A stretch of DNA of 64,000 nt from assembly GCF_000423565.1 (NCBI RefSeq), contig NZ_AUIF01000041.1, positions 41,120 through 105,119 on the forward strand. The letters are read 5' to 3'. Every line of letters begins with the position of its first letter. Positions within the stretch are counted from its first letter, which is position 1. Below the pieces are notes generated by a model. It saw only the letters and a list, made by a program, of their open reading frames with translations. It made no database searches and was not told the DNA's origin. Below are positions 1 through 8,817 of the stretch, in pieces. The translations under genes and the position numbers were made by a program. The stretch comes from Runella zeae DSM 19591. GTDB lineage: Bacteria; Bacteroidota; Bacteroidia; Cytophagales; Spirosomataceae.

Positions 1-759
1 CAGGCCCAATTACAGAAGTTGCAATATCAAAAGAAACTCGCGGAGGTCAACGAAGAACGCCAAAAAAGACTCTTAGAAAAGGAAGCTATCAGCCAAAGAG
101 ACTATGATATCAGTTTGACAAACTTGAATAGCCTAAACGCTGATATTGATAATCTCAGAGCACAAATTGAAAAAACGCTGATAAAAGCACCTTTTGATGG
201 TACTATTGGGCTACGTTATGTGAGTGAAGGGAGTTACTTAGCACCAAATAGCACTACAAAAATCGCCACTTTGACCAATATTAATCCGGCTAAGATAGAT
301 TTTTCGGTACCTGCAAAATATGCACTTAATGTAAATAAAGGTACGCCGATTACCTTTACGACAGAAGGAGGAAGTGAGAAATTTGGTGGTCGTGTATATG
401 CCATTGAGCCCAAAATAGATCCTAATACGCGTACGCTTACTTTAAGAGCAACTAGCCCCAACAACAACCGTCGACTCTTTGCGGGTTCATTTGCTCGAAT
501 TGAAATTATTCTTAATTCTAAACCCAATGCCATCGTAGTGCCTACTGAGGCGGTGATTCCCAATCTAAAAGGCCATAGCGTGTTTGTGGTTAAGAATAAC
601 AAAGCTCAATCAATACCCGTCGAAATCGGAACACGAGGAGACAAAACCATAGAAATTTTTAAAGGGCTTTCGGTAGGAGATACTTTGATAACTTCGGGTA
701 TCTTGCAAGTGAAGCCCGGTGGAGAGGTAGATATTAAGAATGTAGTGCGTACCAATTAA
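1..759 (+). CDS. RND efflux periplasmic adaptor (HlyD/MFP family), 5' end missing
   Basis: This frame is open from base 1, so the gene starts upstream of the window; the 252 visible residues are the C-terminal two thirds of a membrane fusion protein. The family bridges an inner-membrane RND pump and an outer-membrane TolC-like channel in the periplasm. Visible parts are the end of the alpha-helical hairpin (about residues 1-60, rich in Lys, Glu, Gln and Leu), the second half of the lipoyl-like domain (LIKAPFDGTIGLRYVSEG), a beta-barrel region with the usual 'P.idp.tRTlt.Ra' run near 140-150, and the membrane-proximal segment ending PGGEVDI. A TTG at base 19 can be read as a start but would discard most of the hairpin. 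The RND permease follows 62 bases downstream on the same strand, as expected for an operon. Confidence 0.9.
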   Translation, partial: QAQLQKLQYQKKLAEVNEERQKRLLEKEAISQRDYDISLTNLNSLNADIDNLRAQIEKTLIKAPFDGTIGLRYVSEGSYLAPNSTTKIATLTNINPAKIDFSVPAKYALNVNKGTPITFTTEGGSEKFGGRVYAIEPKIDPNTRTLTLRATSPNNNRRLFAGSFARIEIILNSKPNAIVVPTEAVIPNLKGHSVFVVKNNKAQSIPVEIGTRGDKTIEIFKGLSVGDTLITSGILQVKPGGEVDIKNVVRTN

Positions 760-821
760 AGTAAGTTTTTGAATTCAAATTTGTACGTTCTTTAAATCCA
801 AAATCAAATTAAACAAAAAGA

Positions 822-3800
822 ATGGCTTCGTTATCAACAACCAGTATTCAGCGGCCAGTATTAGCGGTAGTGATGTCGTTAATTATCATCATTTTTGGTT
901 TGATTGGGTTTTCATATTTGGGGGTGAGGGAGTATCCTAGCGTCGAACCACCCGTTATCAATGTCAGTACGAGCTACACCGGTGCCAATGCCGAAATCAT
1001 AGAATCACAGATTACGGAGCCGCTCGAAGAGTCTATCAACGGGATTTCGGGGATTAAAACTCTGACCTCTTCAAGCCGCGACGGACGAAGCAACATCACG
1101 GTAGAGTTTGATTTAGGAATTGATTTGGAGACAGCCGCCAACGACGTCCGCGACCGCGTATCTCGCTCTTTGGGACTACTTCCGCGCGATATAGATCCAC
1201 CCATTGTTTCCAAAGCTGATGCTGATTCAAATCCCATATTTTTCTTGAATGTAAAAAGTGAGAAGCGTTCGATGCTCGACCTCAATGACGTGGTGGAGCG
1301 TCAACTCAAAGAACGTTTGCAGACGATTCCGGGCGTAAGCTCCATTCAGGTGTGGGGCGAAAAGCGCTACGCTATGCGTCTGTGGATAGACCCCCTAAAA
1401 TTGGCTTCTTATCGGCTTACGGCGATTGACGTACTCAATGCCCTCACTCGCCAAAATATCGAACTTCCCTCGGGTACGATTGAAGGTGCCACTACTGAGC
1501 TGACAGTGCGTACGTTGGGGCGGCTTACTACGGCTGAGGAGTTTAACAATATGATAGTGAAAGAGGATGCTGATAGGGTCGTGAAATTTGCTGATGTAGG
1601 CCGCGCCGAACTAGCCCCCGAAAACGAGCGTACTCTTATGCGTCGCGATGGTATTCCGATGGTAGGGGTGGCCATCGTACCTCAACCGGGGGCAAACCAA
1701 ATCGCGATTGTGGATGAGGTATACAAGCGTTTTGATCAAATCAAAAAAGACTTGCCTCCCGATATTGTCCCTGCGATTGGCTTTGATTATACGCGCTCAG
1801 TTCGGCGCTCGATAGAAGAGGTAGAAGAAACCATCATTGTGGCATTTGTACTGGTTGCGCTTATTATTTTTATCTTTTTGCGTGATTGGCGCAGTACGCT
1901 CATTCCCTTGACCGCCATTCCTGTCTCTCTCGTAGGTACTTTCTTTTTAATGTACATTATGGGATTCTCAATCAATGTACTGACGCTACTTGGAATAGTG
2001 CTTTCGATTGGGCTAGTAGTGGATGATGCGATTGTGGTATTAGAAAACATTTACACCAAGATAGAAGAAGGGATGTCGCCCTGGGAGGCGTCAGTGGCGG
2101 GGTCAAAAGAAATTTACTTTGCCATTATTTCTACAACCGTTACTTTGGCGGCAGTGTTTTTGCCCATTATCTTCTTACAAGGTGTTACGGGTAGGCTTTT
2201 TCGAGAGTTTGGGATTGTAGTAGCGGGTTCAGTGATCATCTCGGCATTTGTGTCGTTGACGTTGACTCCTATGTTAAGTTCAAAACTTCTCAAGACCCGT
2301 CATAAACAACCTTGGTTGTATCGAGTGACCGAACCATTTTTTGTGTGGCTCAATGAGGCCTACGAAGCTTCTTTGGCTAGCTTTATGAAAGTACGTTGGT
2401 TGGCGTGGGTATTGATGGTAGGCTTTATTGGGGTCATTTATGCGCTATTCAAATACGACGCGATTCCTTCTGAGCTGGCTCCTATGGAAGACAGACGAGG
2501 CTTGAGAGTATCTATCACCTTGCAAGAAGGAGCAACATTTGATTTTACGGACCAATTTTTGCAAGAGTTTGCCAAAGTAGTAGATGACGAAATTAGTCCT
2601 CAAGAGCAAAGTGCTTTGATTACCATCACCGCTCCAGGATTTTCGACCAATGCCACCAATACTGGTTTTGTGCGGGTGGTATTGACCGAACCCGAAATGA
2701 GGCAGCGGTCACAGATGGAAATCTCGGAGGCTATTCAAGCCAAAGTAAAGAAGATACCGGGTGCGCGCTCTTTTGTGATTCAAGATCCTACTATCCAAAC
2801 GGGGCAGCGAGGAGCCAATTTCCCCCTTCAATACGTAGTACAAGCAACTAGTTATGAAAAATTGAGGGCAATTATCCCTGAGCTCATGAAAAGGGTAAGC
2901 GAGAGTCCGATGTTGCAGGGGACAGATGTTAACCTTAAGTTTACAAAGCCCGAAATTCGCCTTGAAATTGACCGTGACAAAGCCCAAAACTTAGGGGTTT
3001 CGATTCAGGATATTGCGCAGACGCTTCAACTGGGATTGTCGGGGCGGCGGTTTGGGTATTTTTTGATGAACGGAAAACAATACCAAGTCATTGGACAAAT
3101 CGACCGCTCAGACCGGAACGATGTTATTGATTTGAAATCACTTTTTGTAAAAAGTAACCGCAACGAACTTATTCAACTTGATAATTTTGTCAAATTAACG
3201 GAACAAAGCTCCCCACCGCAGTTGTTCCGATTCAATCGGTCGTCAGCGGCTACGATTACCGCAAGCTTAGCCAAAGGAGTGACGCTGGGGCAAGCTATCA
3301 ATGAAATGGACAAGATCGCCAATGAAGTCTTGGACGATACTTATACTACGGCATTGGATGGTCAATCGCGTGAGTTCAAAGATAGTTCTTCGAGTTTGTT
3401 GTTTGCATTTGCCTTGGCGCTTGTTTTGATATATCTGATTTTGGCGGCACAATTTGAGAGTTTTATTGACCCTGTTATTATCTTATTGACGGTGCCGTTG
3501 GCAGTGTGCGGAGCGCTTTTGTCTTTGTGGGATTTTAGTCAAACCCTCAACGTGTTTAGTCAAATCGGGATTATCACTTTGGTAGGGCTTGTTACCAAAA
3601 ACGGGATTTTGATTGTGGAGTTTGCCAATCAAAGAAAAGAAGCGGGATTGAGTAAAATCGAAGCTGCCAAAGAAGCATCGGCGGCGCGTTTTAGGCCTAT
3701 TGTGATGACTAGCCTTTGTACTATTCTAGGAATTTTACCTATCGCGCTTGCGTTGGGAGCGGGTTCCGAAAGCCGTGTTTCTATGGGGATTGCAGTAGTA

Positions 3801-3932
3801 GGAGGGCTTTTATTCTCAACTGTTCTTACACTTTATATTATTCCAGCGATATACTCTTACCTTTCGCGGAATCTTAAACACACTTCAAACGAGCCTGCTC
3901 CTCAAAAGCTGGTAGTTGAAGAAAGTCAGTGA
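822..3932 (+). CDS. RND efflux permease, AcrB/MexB-like (HAE1 family)
   Basis: The 1036-residue product has the usual length of a proton-driven RND drug exporter of the inner membrane. A first transmembrane helix near residues 12-31 is followed by a large periplasmic porter domain, a block of helices from about 335, a second porter domain, and a final helix block from about 850. The paired acidic residues of the proton relay are visible in GLVVDDAIVVLEN (D401, D402). The N-terminus carries the family pattern of 'SI.RPVLA.V' followed by 'G..gy..L.vreyP.v..P'. It follows the adaptor gene by 62 bases, so the two form an efflux operon. No TolC-type channel gene is visible downstream; it may lie left of the window. 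The substrate cannot be read from the sequence. Confidence 0.95.
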   Translation: MASLSTTSIQRPVLAVVMSLIIIIFGLIGFSYLGVREYPSVEPPVINVSTSYTGANAEIIESQITEPLEESINGISGIKTLTSSSRDGRSNITVEFDLGIDLETAANDVRDRVSRSLGLLPRDIDPPIVSKADADSNPIFFLNVKSEKRSMLDLNDVVERQLKERLQTIPGVSSIQVWGEKRYAMRLWIDPLKLASYRLTAIDVLNALTRQNIELPSGTIEGATTELTVRTLGRLTTAEEFNNMIVKEDADRVVKFADVGRAELAPENERTLMRRDGIPMVGVAIVPQPGANQIAIVDEVYKRFDQIKKDLPPDIVPAIGFDYTRSVRRSIEEVEETIIVAFVLVALIIFIFLRDWRSTLIPLTAIPVSLVGTFFLMYIMGFSINVLTLLGIVLSIGLVVDDAIVVLENIYTKIEEGMSPWEASVAGSKEIYFAIISTTVTLAAVFLPIIFLQGVTGRLFREFGIVVAGSVIISAFVSLTLTPMLSSKLLKTRHKQPWLYRVTEPFFVWLNEAYEASLASFMKVRWLAWVLMVGFIGVIYALFKYDAIPSELAPMEDRRGLRVSITLQEGATFDFTDQFLQEFAKVVDDEISPQEQSALITITAPGFSTNATNTGFVRVVLTEPEMRQRSQMEISEAIQAKVKKIPGARSFVIQDPTIQTGQRGANFPLQYVVQATSYEKLRAIIPELMKRVSESPMLQGTDVNLKFTKPEIRLEIDRDKAQNLGVSIQDIAQTLQLGLSGRRFGYFLMNGKQYQVIGQIDRSDRNDVIDLKSLFVKSNRNELIQLDNFVKLTEQSSPPQLFRFNRSSAATITASLAKGVTLGQAINEMDKIANEVLDDTYTTALDGQSREFKDSSSSLLFAFALALVLIYLILAAQFESFIDPVIILLTVPLAVCGALLSLWDFSQTLNVFSQIGIITLVGLVTKNGILIVEFANQRKEAGLSKIEAAKEASAARFRPIVMTSLCTILGILPIALALGAGSESRVSMGIAVVGGLLFSTVLTLYIIPAIYSYLSRNLKHTSNEPAPQKLVVEESQ

Positions 3933-3965
3933 TTTTTTTTAGTTTTCCATACCGTTTCTTGAAGA

Positions 3966-3995
3966 ACCCCTGCCGAAAGGTAGGGGTATTTTTTT
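3966..3995 (+). terminator. Rho-independent terminator of the RND operon
   Basis: A 9-bp stem (ACCCCTGCC / GGTAGGGGT, one G-T wobble) closes a GAAA tetraloop and is followed by A and seven T residues. It lies 33 bases after the permease stop codon. Confidence 0.85.
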
Positions 3996-4173
3996 GTGCT
4001 TTAAGTGTAGTGGAAAATATACTAAAAATCTCAAATACAGCCTTTGTGGCTTATTTTTATATACAAAAATGGGTATTTTTTTTATACTAAAATAAAAGTA
4101 TTCATGTAATTTCGTTGGTAAACTAAGGCTCATTCTTGTGCTTTTGTAAAGAAGAGCTTCTGAAAAACAACGC

Positions 4174-5061
4174 ATGAAAACGCTTTATTTATTAATAGTA
4201 ACGGGGCTGATGCTAGGAGCTTGCCGTTCGGAGTCAGAAGTGATTCCTGTGAATGAAAAACCTACCCGTGATGCACATCTTGCTCTTGGCAATCCTAGTA
4301 AAGCCACCACCAATCCCGCCAATTTAACAAACTATCTGCTTGAAAAACAAACCTATGTGGTAAGCTATAATGCTACCCTAAATTTGACAAACTGGTGTGC
4401 ATGGCATTTGTCGGAAGCTTGGAAAGGAGGAGTTGAGCGCTACACGGGTTCGTTTATTGCCGACAATACCCTGCCGGCGGGCTGGTACGTAGCTCGTCAT
4501 GCAGACTATACCAACAGTGGTTTTGACCGGGGGCATCTTTGCCCTAGCGACGACCGCGATAGTACGGTAGAAGAAAATAAAAGCACGTTTTTGTTGACCA
4601 ATATCGTTCCTCAAGCTCCTCAACACAACCGTCAAAGCTGGCGATTGTTGGAAGAATATTGCCGTGCGCTCATGAAAGAGGGCAATGAACTCTACATCAT
4701 AGCAGGTACTTGGGGAGTAGGTGGAGAAGGTGACAACGGAGGGGCGACGAGTATTGGAAATAGCAAAATCACGGTGCCAAGCGCGCTTTGGAAAGTGATT
4801 TGTGTGTTGCCTGTGGGTTTCAATGACCTAAAGCGAGTACAAACCTCGACGCGGGTGATTGGTGTATGGATGCCCAATAACAACGCCGTTGGTGCCCAAA
4901 AGTGGTCAACTTATCGGGTAAGCATTGATGAAATAGAGCAAAAAACAGGGCTTGATTTTTTTTCAAATGTTTCGTCAGACATTCAAAAAGTAATTGAACA
5001 AAAAATGGATATCCAACCAATCCAAGCCCTGTTTGATGAAAGAGTAGATACAATAAATTGA
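4174..5061 (+). CDS. DNA/RNA non-specific endonuclease, lipoprotein (NucA/NucG type)
   Basis: This 295-residue protein belongs to the His-Me finger nucleases that cut DNA and RNA without sequence preference using one metal ion. The catalytic DRGH motif is at residues 118-121 ([12 protein letters not shown]) and the metal-binding Asn region follows in LLTNIVPQ...HNRQSW.LLE. The N-terminus is a lipoprotein signal with lipobox LGAC at residues 15-18, so the enzyme is probably anchored in the cell envelope and acts outside the cytoplasm. The start is the first ATG of the frame and gives a complete leader. Its stop codon abuts that of the convergent SPFH gene with no base between them. A role in nutrient scavenging or in competition is plausible, but the sequence does not decide. 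Confidence 0.92.
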   Translation: MKTLYLLIVTGLMLGACRSESEVIPVNEKPTRDAHLALGNPSKATTNPANLTNYLLEKQTYVVSYNATLNLTNWCAWHLSEAWKGGVERYTGSFIADNTLPAGWYVARHADYTNSGFDRGHLCPSDDRDSTVEENKSTFLLTNIVPQAPQHNRQSWRLLEEYCRALMKEGNELYIIAGTWGVGGEGDNGGATSIGNSKITVPSALWKVICVLPVGFNDLKRVQTSTRVIGVWMPNNNAVGAQKWSTYRVSIDEIEQKTGLDFFSNVSSDIQKVIEQKMDIQPIQALFDERVDTIN

Positions 5062-5850
5062 TTATTGTTGACCCAAAATAATGGGGGTTCGACCGTCTGT
5101 AATGATGACCTTATTTTGGGTAGTTCTAATGGCTTCAATCCACTGCTCTTGTAATACTCTAGGCTCTAACCCACTCGCTTTGACGCGGTTGGCTTCAGCT
5201 TCAATCTTGGCTTTTTCTAGGTTCATGCGGGCTACTTCAAGTTCGTTTCTAACTTGTTCGGCTTGTTGCTTGGCATTGTTGCGTCGTTCGATAGCCTCTG
5301 CCATAGAAGCGGGTGGTTTGAGACCACTAGTAAGTGCGGTAAGGGTGAAGAATTTATTTTCAAAATCTTTTTTTAATCTCATCTCTACCGATTGCTCGAA
5401 ATTATTGAGGTTGTTCATCAGACTATCAGTACTAAAATTACGCGCTTCTTCACGGTAGGCATTGACGACTAAAGCATTTAAGACTGCCGATTCAATGTTG
5501 TCCATGATGGTATTGGCATCATCGATTCCGACGTGTTTGTAGTTGAAAATAATATCAGCCCCTTTGCCTCTGATGGCTTGATAAGTAAGGGAGGGGTCTA
5601 CCGTAAACACACCTGCATCTTTGGCAGTAATGACTACCTCGGTAGGGTCAGCTTTTTGTTCAAACATGGGTACTTGGTAGAGCTCTGTGCCTGGCCCAAG
5701 TAGCCCTTGCGAACCTGTCACTACTGAAAAATCGCCTCGGCCTTCGCGACCGTAGTTTTTCATGAGTACACCTTCGTAGTTGGGCTGAACGCGATTACAA
5801 GCAGAAAGAGCCACAACGCTCAAAATCATTAGTTTAAGAGTGTTTTTCAT
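5062..5850 (-). CDS. SPFH/prohibitin-family lipoprotein
   Basis: The 262-residue product has an SPFH (band 7) domain from about residues 20 to 180 followed by a long Glu/Lys/Ala-rich coiled-coil (about 185-230) and a short C-terminal segment. SPFH proteins form oligomeric rings on membranes; most are anchored by a transmembrane helix. Here the N-terminus is instead a lipoprotein leader with a Cys after VALSA (lipobox LSAC), which suggests a lipid-anchored periplasmic or outer-membrane scaffold. The ATG overlaps the TGA of a 57-residue membrane protein upstream (ATGA), so the two are translationally coupled. It converges on the nuclease gene with a zero-base gap. Function beyond scaffolding is unknown. 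Confidence 0.85.
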   Translation of the reverse strand: MKNTLKLMILSVVALSACNRVQPNYEGVLMKNYGREGRGDFSVVTGSQGLLGPGTELYQVPMFEQKADPTEVVITAKDAGVFTVDPSLTYQAIRGKGADIIFNYKHVGIDDANTIMDNIESAVLNALVVNAYREEARNFSTDSLMNNLNNFEQSVEMRLKKDFENKFFTLTALTSGLKPPASMAEAIERRNNAKQQAEQVRNELEVARMNLEKAKIEAEANRVKASGLEPRVLQEQWIEAIRTTQNKVIITDGRTPIILGQQ

Positions 5851-6020
5851 TTGGGACGGAAGTATTTAGTGTATGGAAAAAAGATAAGAACAATAAGATG
5901 CACTATGGCAGTACCCCAAGCTAAGTAGGGGTGATTGGTTTTAAAAACCCACCAATGTACCCAAAAAGCAATGAAGTTGAGAAGTGCAAAAACAAAGACT
6001 CTGAAAAAGAAAAATTGCAT
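5847..6020 (-). CDS. Small two-helix membrane protein, 57 residues
   Basis: The reverse strand holds a 57-codon frame from the ATG at 6020 to a TGA at 5847-5849. The protein is strongly hydrophobic and aromatic, with two predicted membrane segments (about residues 3-25, rich in Phe and Trp, and 33-50) joined by KTNHPY and ending in the basic tail KYFRPK. Its stop codon overlaps the start codon of the SPFH lipoprotein as ATGA, which argues that it is a real gene translated together with that partner. Its family is not recognised. A role in holding or assembling the SPFH ring is an inference from the coupling only. Confidence 0.65.
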   Translation of the reverse strand: MQFFFFRVFVFALLNFIAFWVHWWVFKTNHPYLAWGTAIVHLIVLIFFPYTKYFRPK

Positions 6021-6382
6021 ACAAAGTGAGGGTTAGTGTTTGATTATTAAAGTATTGCAATAGTAATAGATAAGACAAGGTATCACTACTGGATGTTTGT
6101 TTTGTAATGATATTTATTTAATGGTCGAGAAGGAAAGAGGTTTTTACTAAACGGCTTGAAAGTAAATCTAACGGCGTAAAAATAGGGGCAGAAAGAGGAA
6201 GTTAGAATGACAAAAAATGTAGCTACATTTTTTCATTAAATTTTATTCGATTTATAATCGCCTGAAAACAAGTAGATTGGTGGTTTGGGTGTGTTCTTTT
6301 TTTATCATATTGACATTTTAAGACCTTATCATCTGTCTAGGTAAGTTATCTTTGCACCTTTCATAAAACTGGATTGGTATTT
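6021..6382. promoter_or_regulatory. Non-coding gap with a -7 element for the exporter gene
   Basis: These 362 bases between divergent genes carry no credible coding frame and are AT-rich. A perfect Bacteroidota -7 box (TATCTTTG) is at 6347-6354, 28 bases before the ATG of the exporter. No TTG stands at the usual 19-21-base spacing, so the promoter call rests on the -7 box alone. No clear promoter was found for the leftward genes. Confidence 0.5.
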
Positions 6383-8704
6383 ATGTGGCATAAAATTGCA
6401 GATTTTATTATTCGTTTTCGACTTATACTAGTTGCGATAGTAGTATTGTCCACTGCTTTTATGGCTTATGAAGGCAGTAAAATTGAGCTTTCGTATCAAA
6501 TGGCGCGTATACTTCCGCCCAATGATCCCACCGAAAAAGAATACCAAGATTTTCGTAAACTCTTTGGCGAAGACGGCAGTGTGATGGTGATTGGTTGGGA
6601 AGATTCAAAGATGTTTGAAATTAATAAATTTCGGGATTGGACCAACTTGGCGCAACGCATCAAAGACACAAAGGGGATTAAAAACGTGATGTCGCTTGGT
6701 CATTTGTATAAAGTAGTGCGTAATGATAGTTTGAGTCGATTCGATTTTGTTCCACTGCTCAAGGGCTTACCTACTACTCAAGCAGAGGCTGATTCGATCA
6801 AAAAGCAAGTGGGTGATTTGCCTTTTTATGAGGGCTTGGTGCTCAATTCGAAGACCAATGCTACGCTTATTGTGATTACGTTCAACGAAAAAGAACTAAA
6901 TTCTTCGCGACGTATTACGATTGTACAAGACATCAGAGAGATGGCAAGGGAGTTTGAAGAAAAACACAACACCTCGCTACATTACTCAGGTATGCCTTAC
7001 ATCCGCACCGTGATTATGAAAAAAATCTCGGGTGAGATGCAGTTGTTTATGGGCCTAGCGGTTCTGGTGACAGGTTTTATTTTATGGGCATTTTTCAGAT
7101 CGCTTCGGCTTACTATGGTTTCTATCGGTGTAGTACTGATTGGAGTCGTATTTTCGGTAGGGATACTTCAGCTTTTTGGATATAAAATCACCGCTTTGAC
7201 AGGGCTTATTCCTCCACTGTTGATTGTAATTGGTGTGCCCAACTGCGTATTTTTACTTAATAAGTACCAAGCCGAGCTGAAATCTCATAGCGATAAGCTT
7301 AAAGCCATTCGTGAAATGGTGGTACAGGTTGGGCTTTCTATTTTCTTAGCTAATGCCACTACGGCGATTGGCTTTGGCGTGTTTTACTTTACCAACAGTG
7401 CACTTTTGGTGGAGTTTGGGATTGTGGCTTCGATTTGTGTTATGATAACTTTTGTGTTGTGTTTGGTGCTGTTGCCGATTACTTTGTATTATATGGATGT
7501 TCCTAAGGCGCGTCATTTGCGTCATTTGGATGGCAAATGGGCTATGGGATTCTTACACAAAGTAGATTATTTGGTACATCATCGGCGGCGGGCTATCTAT
7601 ATTGCCATGGTCATTGTGATTGCGATTTCGGCCTATGGCATGACCAAAATAAAAGCCATAGGATACGTAGTGGATGATTTACCCAAAGATGACCCTATCT
7701 ATGTTGATTTGCGTTTTTTTGAATCAAATTTCAATGGAGTATTGCCATTTGAGGTCATGATTGATACCAAACAGCCTAATGGTGTTTTTGGAAATCAAGC
7801 CAAAACACTTTACAAAATCAAAGCTTTGCAAAATGAATTGGCTTCTTACAAAGAATTTTCTAAACCTATCTCAGCCGTAGAAGCCTCACGGTTTTTGTAT
7901 CAAGCTTACCGAGGAGGAAATGGCAAATATTATGTATTGCCTGGGGTATTGGAGCTTTCCAAACTTACCGATTACGTAAAAAGCGAGCAGGGCGGAGCAC
8001 AGCAATTAAACACTTTTTTGAATAAAGACCGTAGTATTACGCGGGTGAGTTTTCAAATGGCCGATGTGGGGTCGGAGCGTATCAAAGAACTTATCAAGGA
8101 GATTAGGCCTAAAGTAGATTCTATTTTTAGCCCCGACCAATACAAAGTAAGTTTGACTGGACACAGTCTTGTGTTCTTAAAAAGTAACGACTATCTGTTA
8201 GGGAATCTTTATGAGAGTTTGTTGATTGCGATTGTACTGATTGCATTGGTAGGAATGGTGCTGTTCCGCTCAGTATCGATTATTCTATTGTCTAAGTTGC
8301 CTTGTCTTATTCCTTTAGCACTTACAGCAGGTATCATGGGGTATTTTGGGATTTACTTTAAGCCTACTACTATTCTTGTATTTAGCATTACTTTCGGTAT
8401 TGCATCTGATGGTACAGTATACTTCCTGACGCGTTATCGCCAAGAAATATATCAAAGAGGACGTACCCCGTCGGAGGCGATTACCCAATCAATTTTTGGG
8501 ACGGGGTTGAGTATGATTTATACCGCAGCAATTCTTTTTTGTGGGTTTGCGATTTTTGCCGCCTCAAGTTTTGGGGGTACAGCAGCCATGGGAGTGATGG
8601 TTTCTATTACGCTGTTGGTAGCAATGTGTACCAATCTCATCTTACTGCCAGCGTTGCTATTGTCGATTGCGAAACGTCAAGGTAAAGACGTTTTGCCTTC
8701 ATAA
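6383..8704 (+). CDS. MMPL/RND-superfamily exporter
   Basis: The 773-residue product is a single-subunit RND-superfamily transporter in the MMPL/Patched-like branch, shorter than the AcrB type. Its layout is one N-terminal helix (about residues 10-30), a periplasmic loop, five or so helices (about 215-370), a helix near 405, a second periplasmic loop and a final helix block from about 615. Acidic and glycine-rich patterns typical of these half-repeats are visible (TTAIGFGVFYFT and FGIASDGTVYFLTRYR). The frame can be extended upstream to a TTG at 6374, but the ATG at 6383 starts MWHKIADFII and fits the spacing to the -7 box. Relatives export lipids, hopanoids or other hydrophobic molecules; the cargo here is unknown. 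A long hairpin terminator follows immediately. Confidence 0.88.
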   Translation: MWHKIADFIIRFRLILVAIVVLSTAFMAYEGSKIELSYQMARILPPNDPTEKEYQDFRKLFGEDGSVMVIGWEDSKMFEINKFRDWTNLAQRIKDTKGIKNVMSLGHLYKVVRNDSLSRFDFVPLLKGLPTTQAEADSIKKQVGDLPFYEGLVLNSKTNATLIVITFNEKELNSSRRITIVQDIREMAREFEEKHNTSLHYSGMPYIRTVIMKKISGEMQLFMGLAVLVTGFILWAFFRSLRLTMVSIGVVLIGVVFSVGILQLFGYKITALTGLIPPLLIVIGVPNCVFLLNKYQAELKSHSDKLKAIREMVVQVGLSIFLANATTAIGFGVFYFTNSALLVEFGIVASICVMITFVLCLVLLPITLYYMDVPKARHLRHLDGKWAMGFLHKVDYLVHHRRRAIYIAMVIVIAISAYGMTKIKAIGYVVDDLPKDDPIYVDLRFFESNFNGVLPFEVMIDTKQPNGVFGNQAKTLYKIKALQNELASYKEFSKPISAVEASRFLYQAYRGGNGKYYVLPGVLELSKLTDYVKSEQGGAQQLNTFLNKDRSITRVSFQMADVGSERIKELIKEIRPKVDSIFSPDQYKVSLTGHSLVFLKSNDYLLGNLYESLLIAIVLIALVGMVLFRSVSIILLSKLPCLIPLALTAGIMGYFGIYFKPTTILVFSITFGIASDGTVYFLTRYRQEIYQRGRTPSEAITQSIFGTGLSMIYTAAILFCGFAIFAASSFGGTAAMGVMVSITLLVAMCTNLILLPALLLSIAKRQGKDVLPS

Positions 8705-8756
8705 AACATTTAACCCCTGAAAGATATAAAATAAGTCTTTCAGGGGTTAAATGTTT
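8704..8756. terminator. Bidirectional hairpin terminator
   Basis: A perfect 21-bp inverted repeat (arms 8704-8724 and 8736-8756) with an 11-base loop begins at the last base of the exporter stop codon. It separates that gene from the convergent M24 peptidase gene, and each arm supplies a short T-rich run on its exit side. Confidence 0.75.
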
Positions 8757-8817
8757 AATTAATTATTTGAAAATGAGGAAATTAAATAGTTGTTTTTAAA
8801 TTTCTTAATTAACTAAT

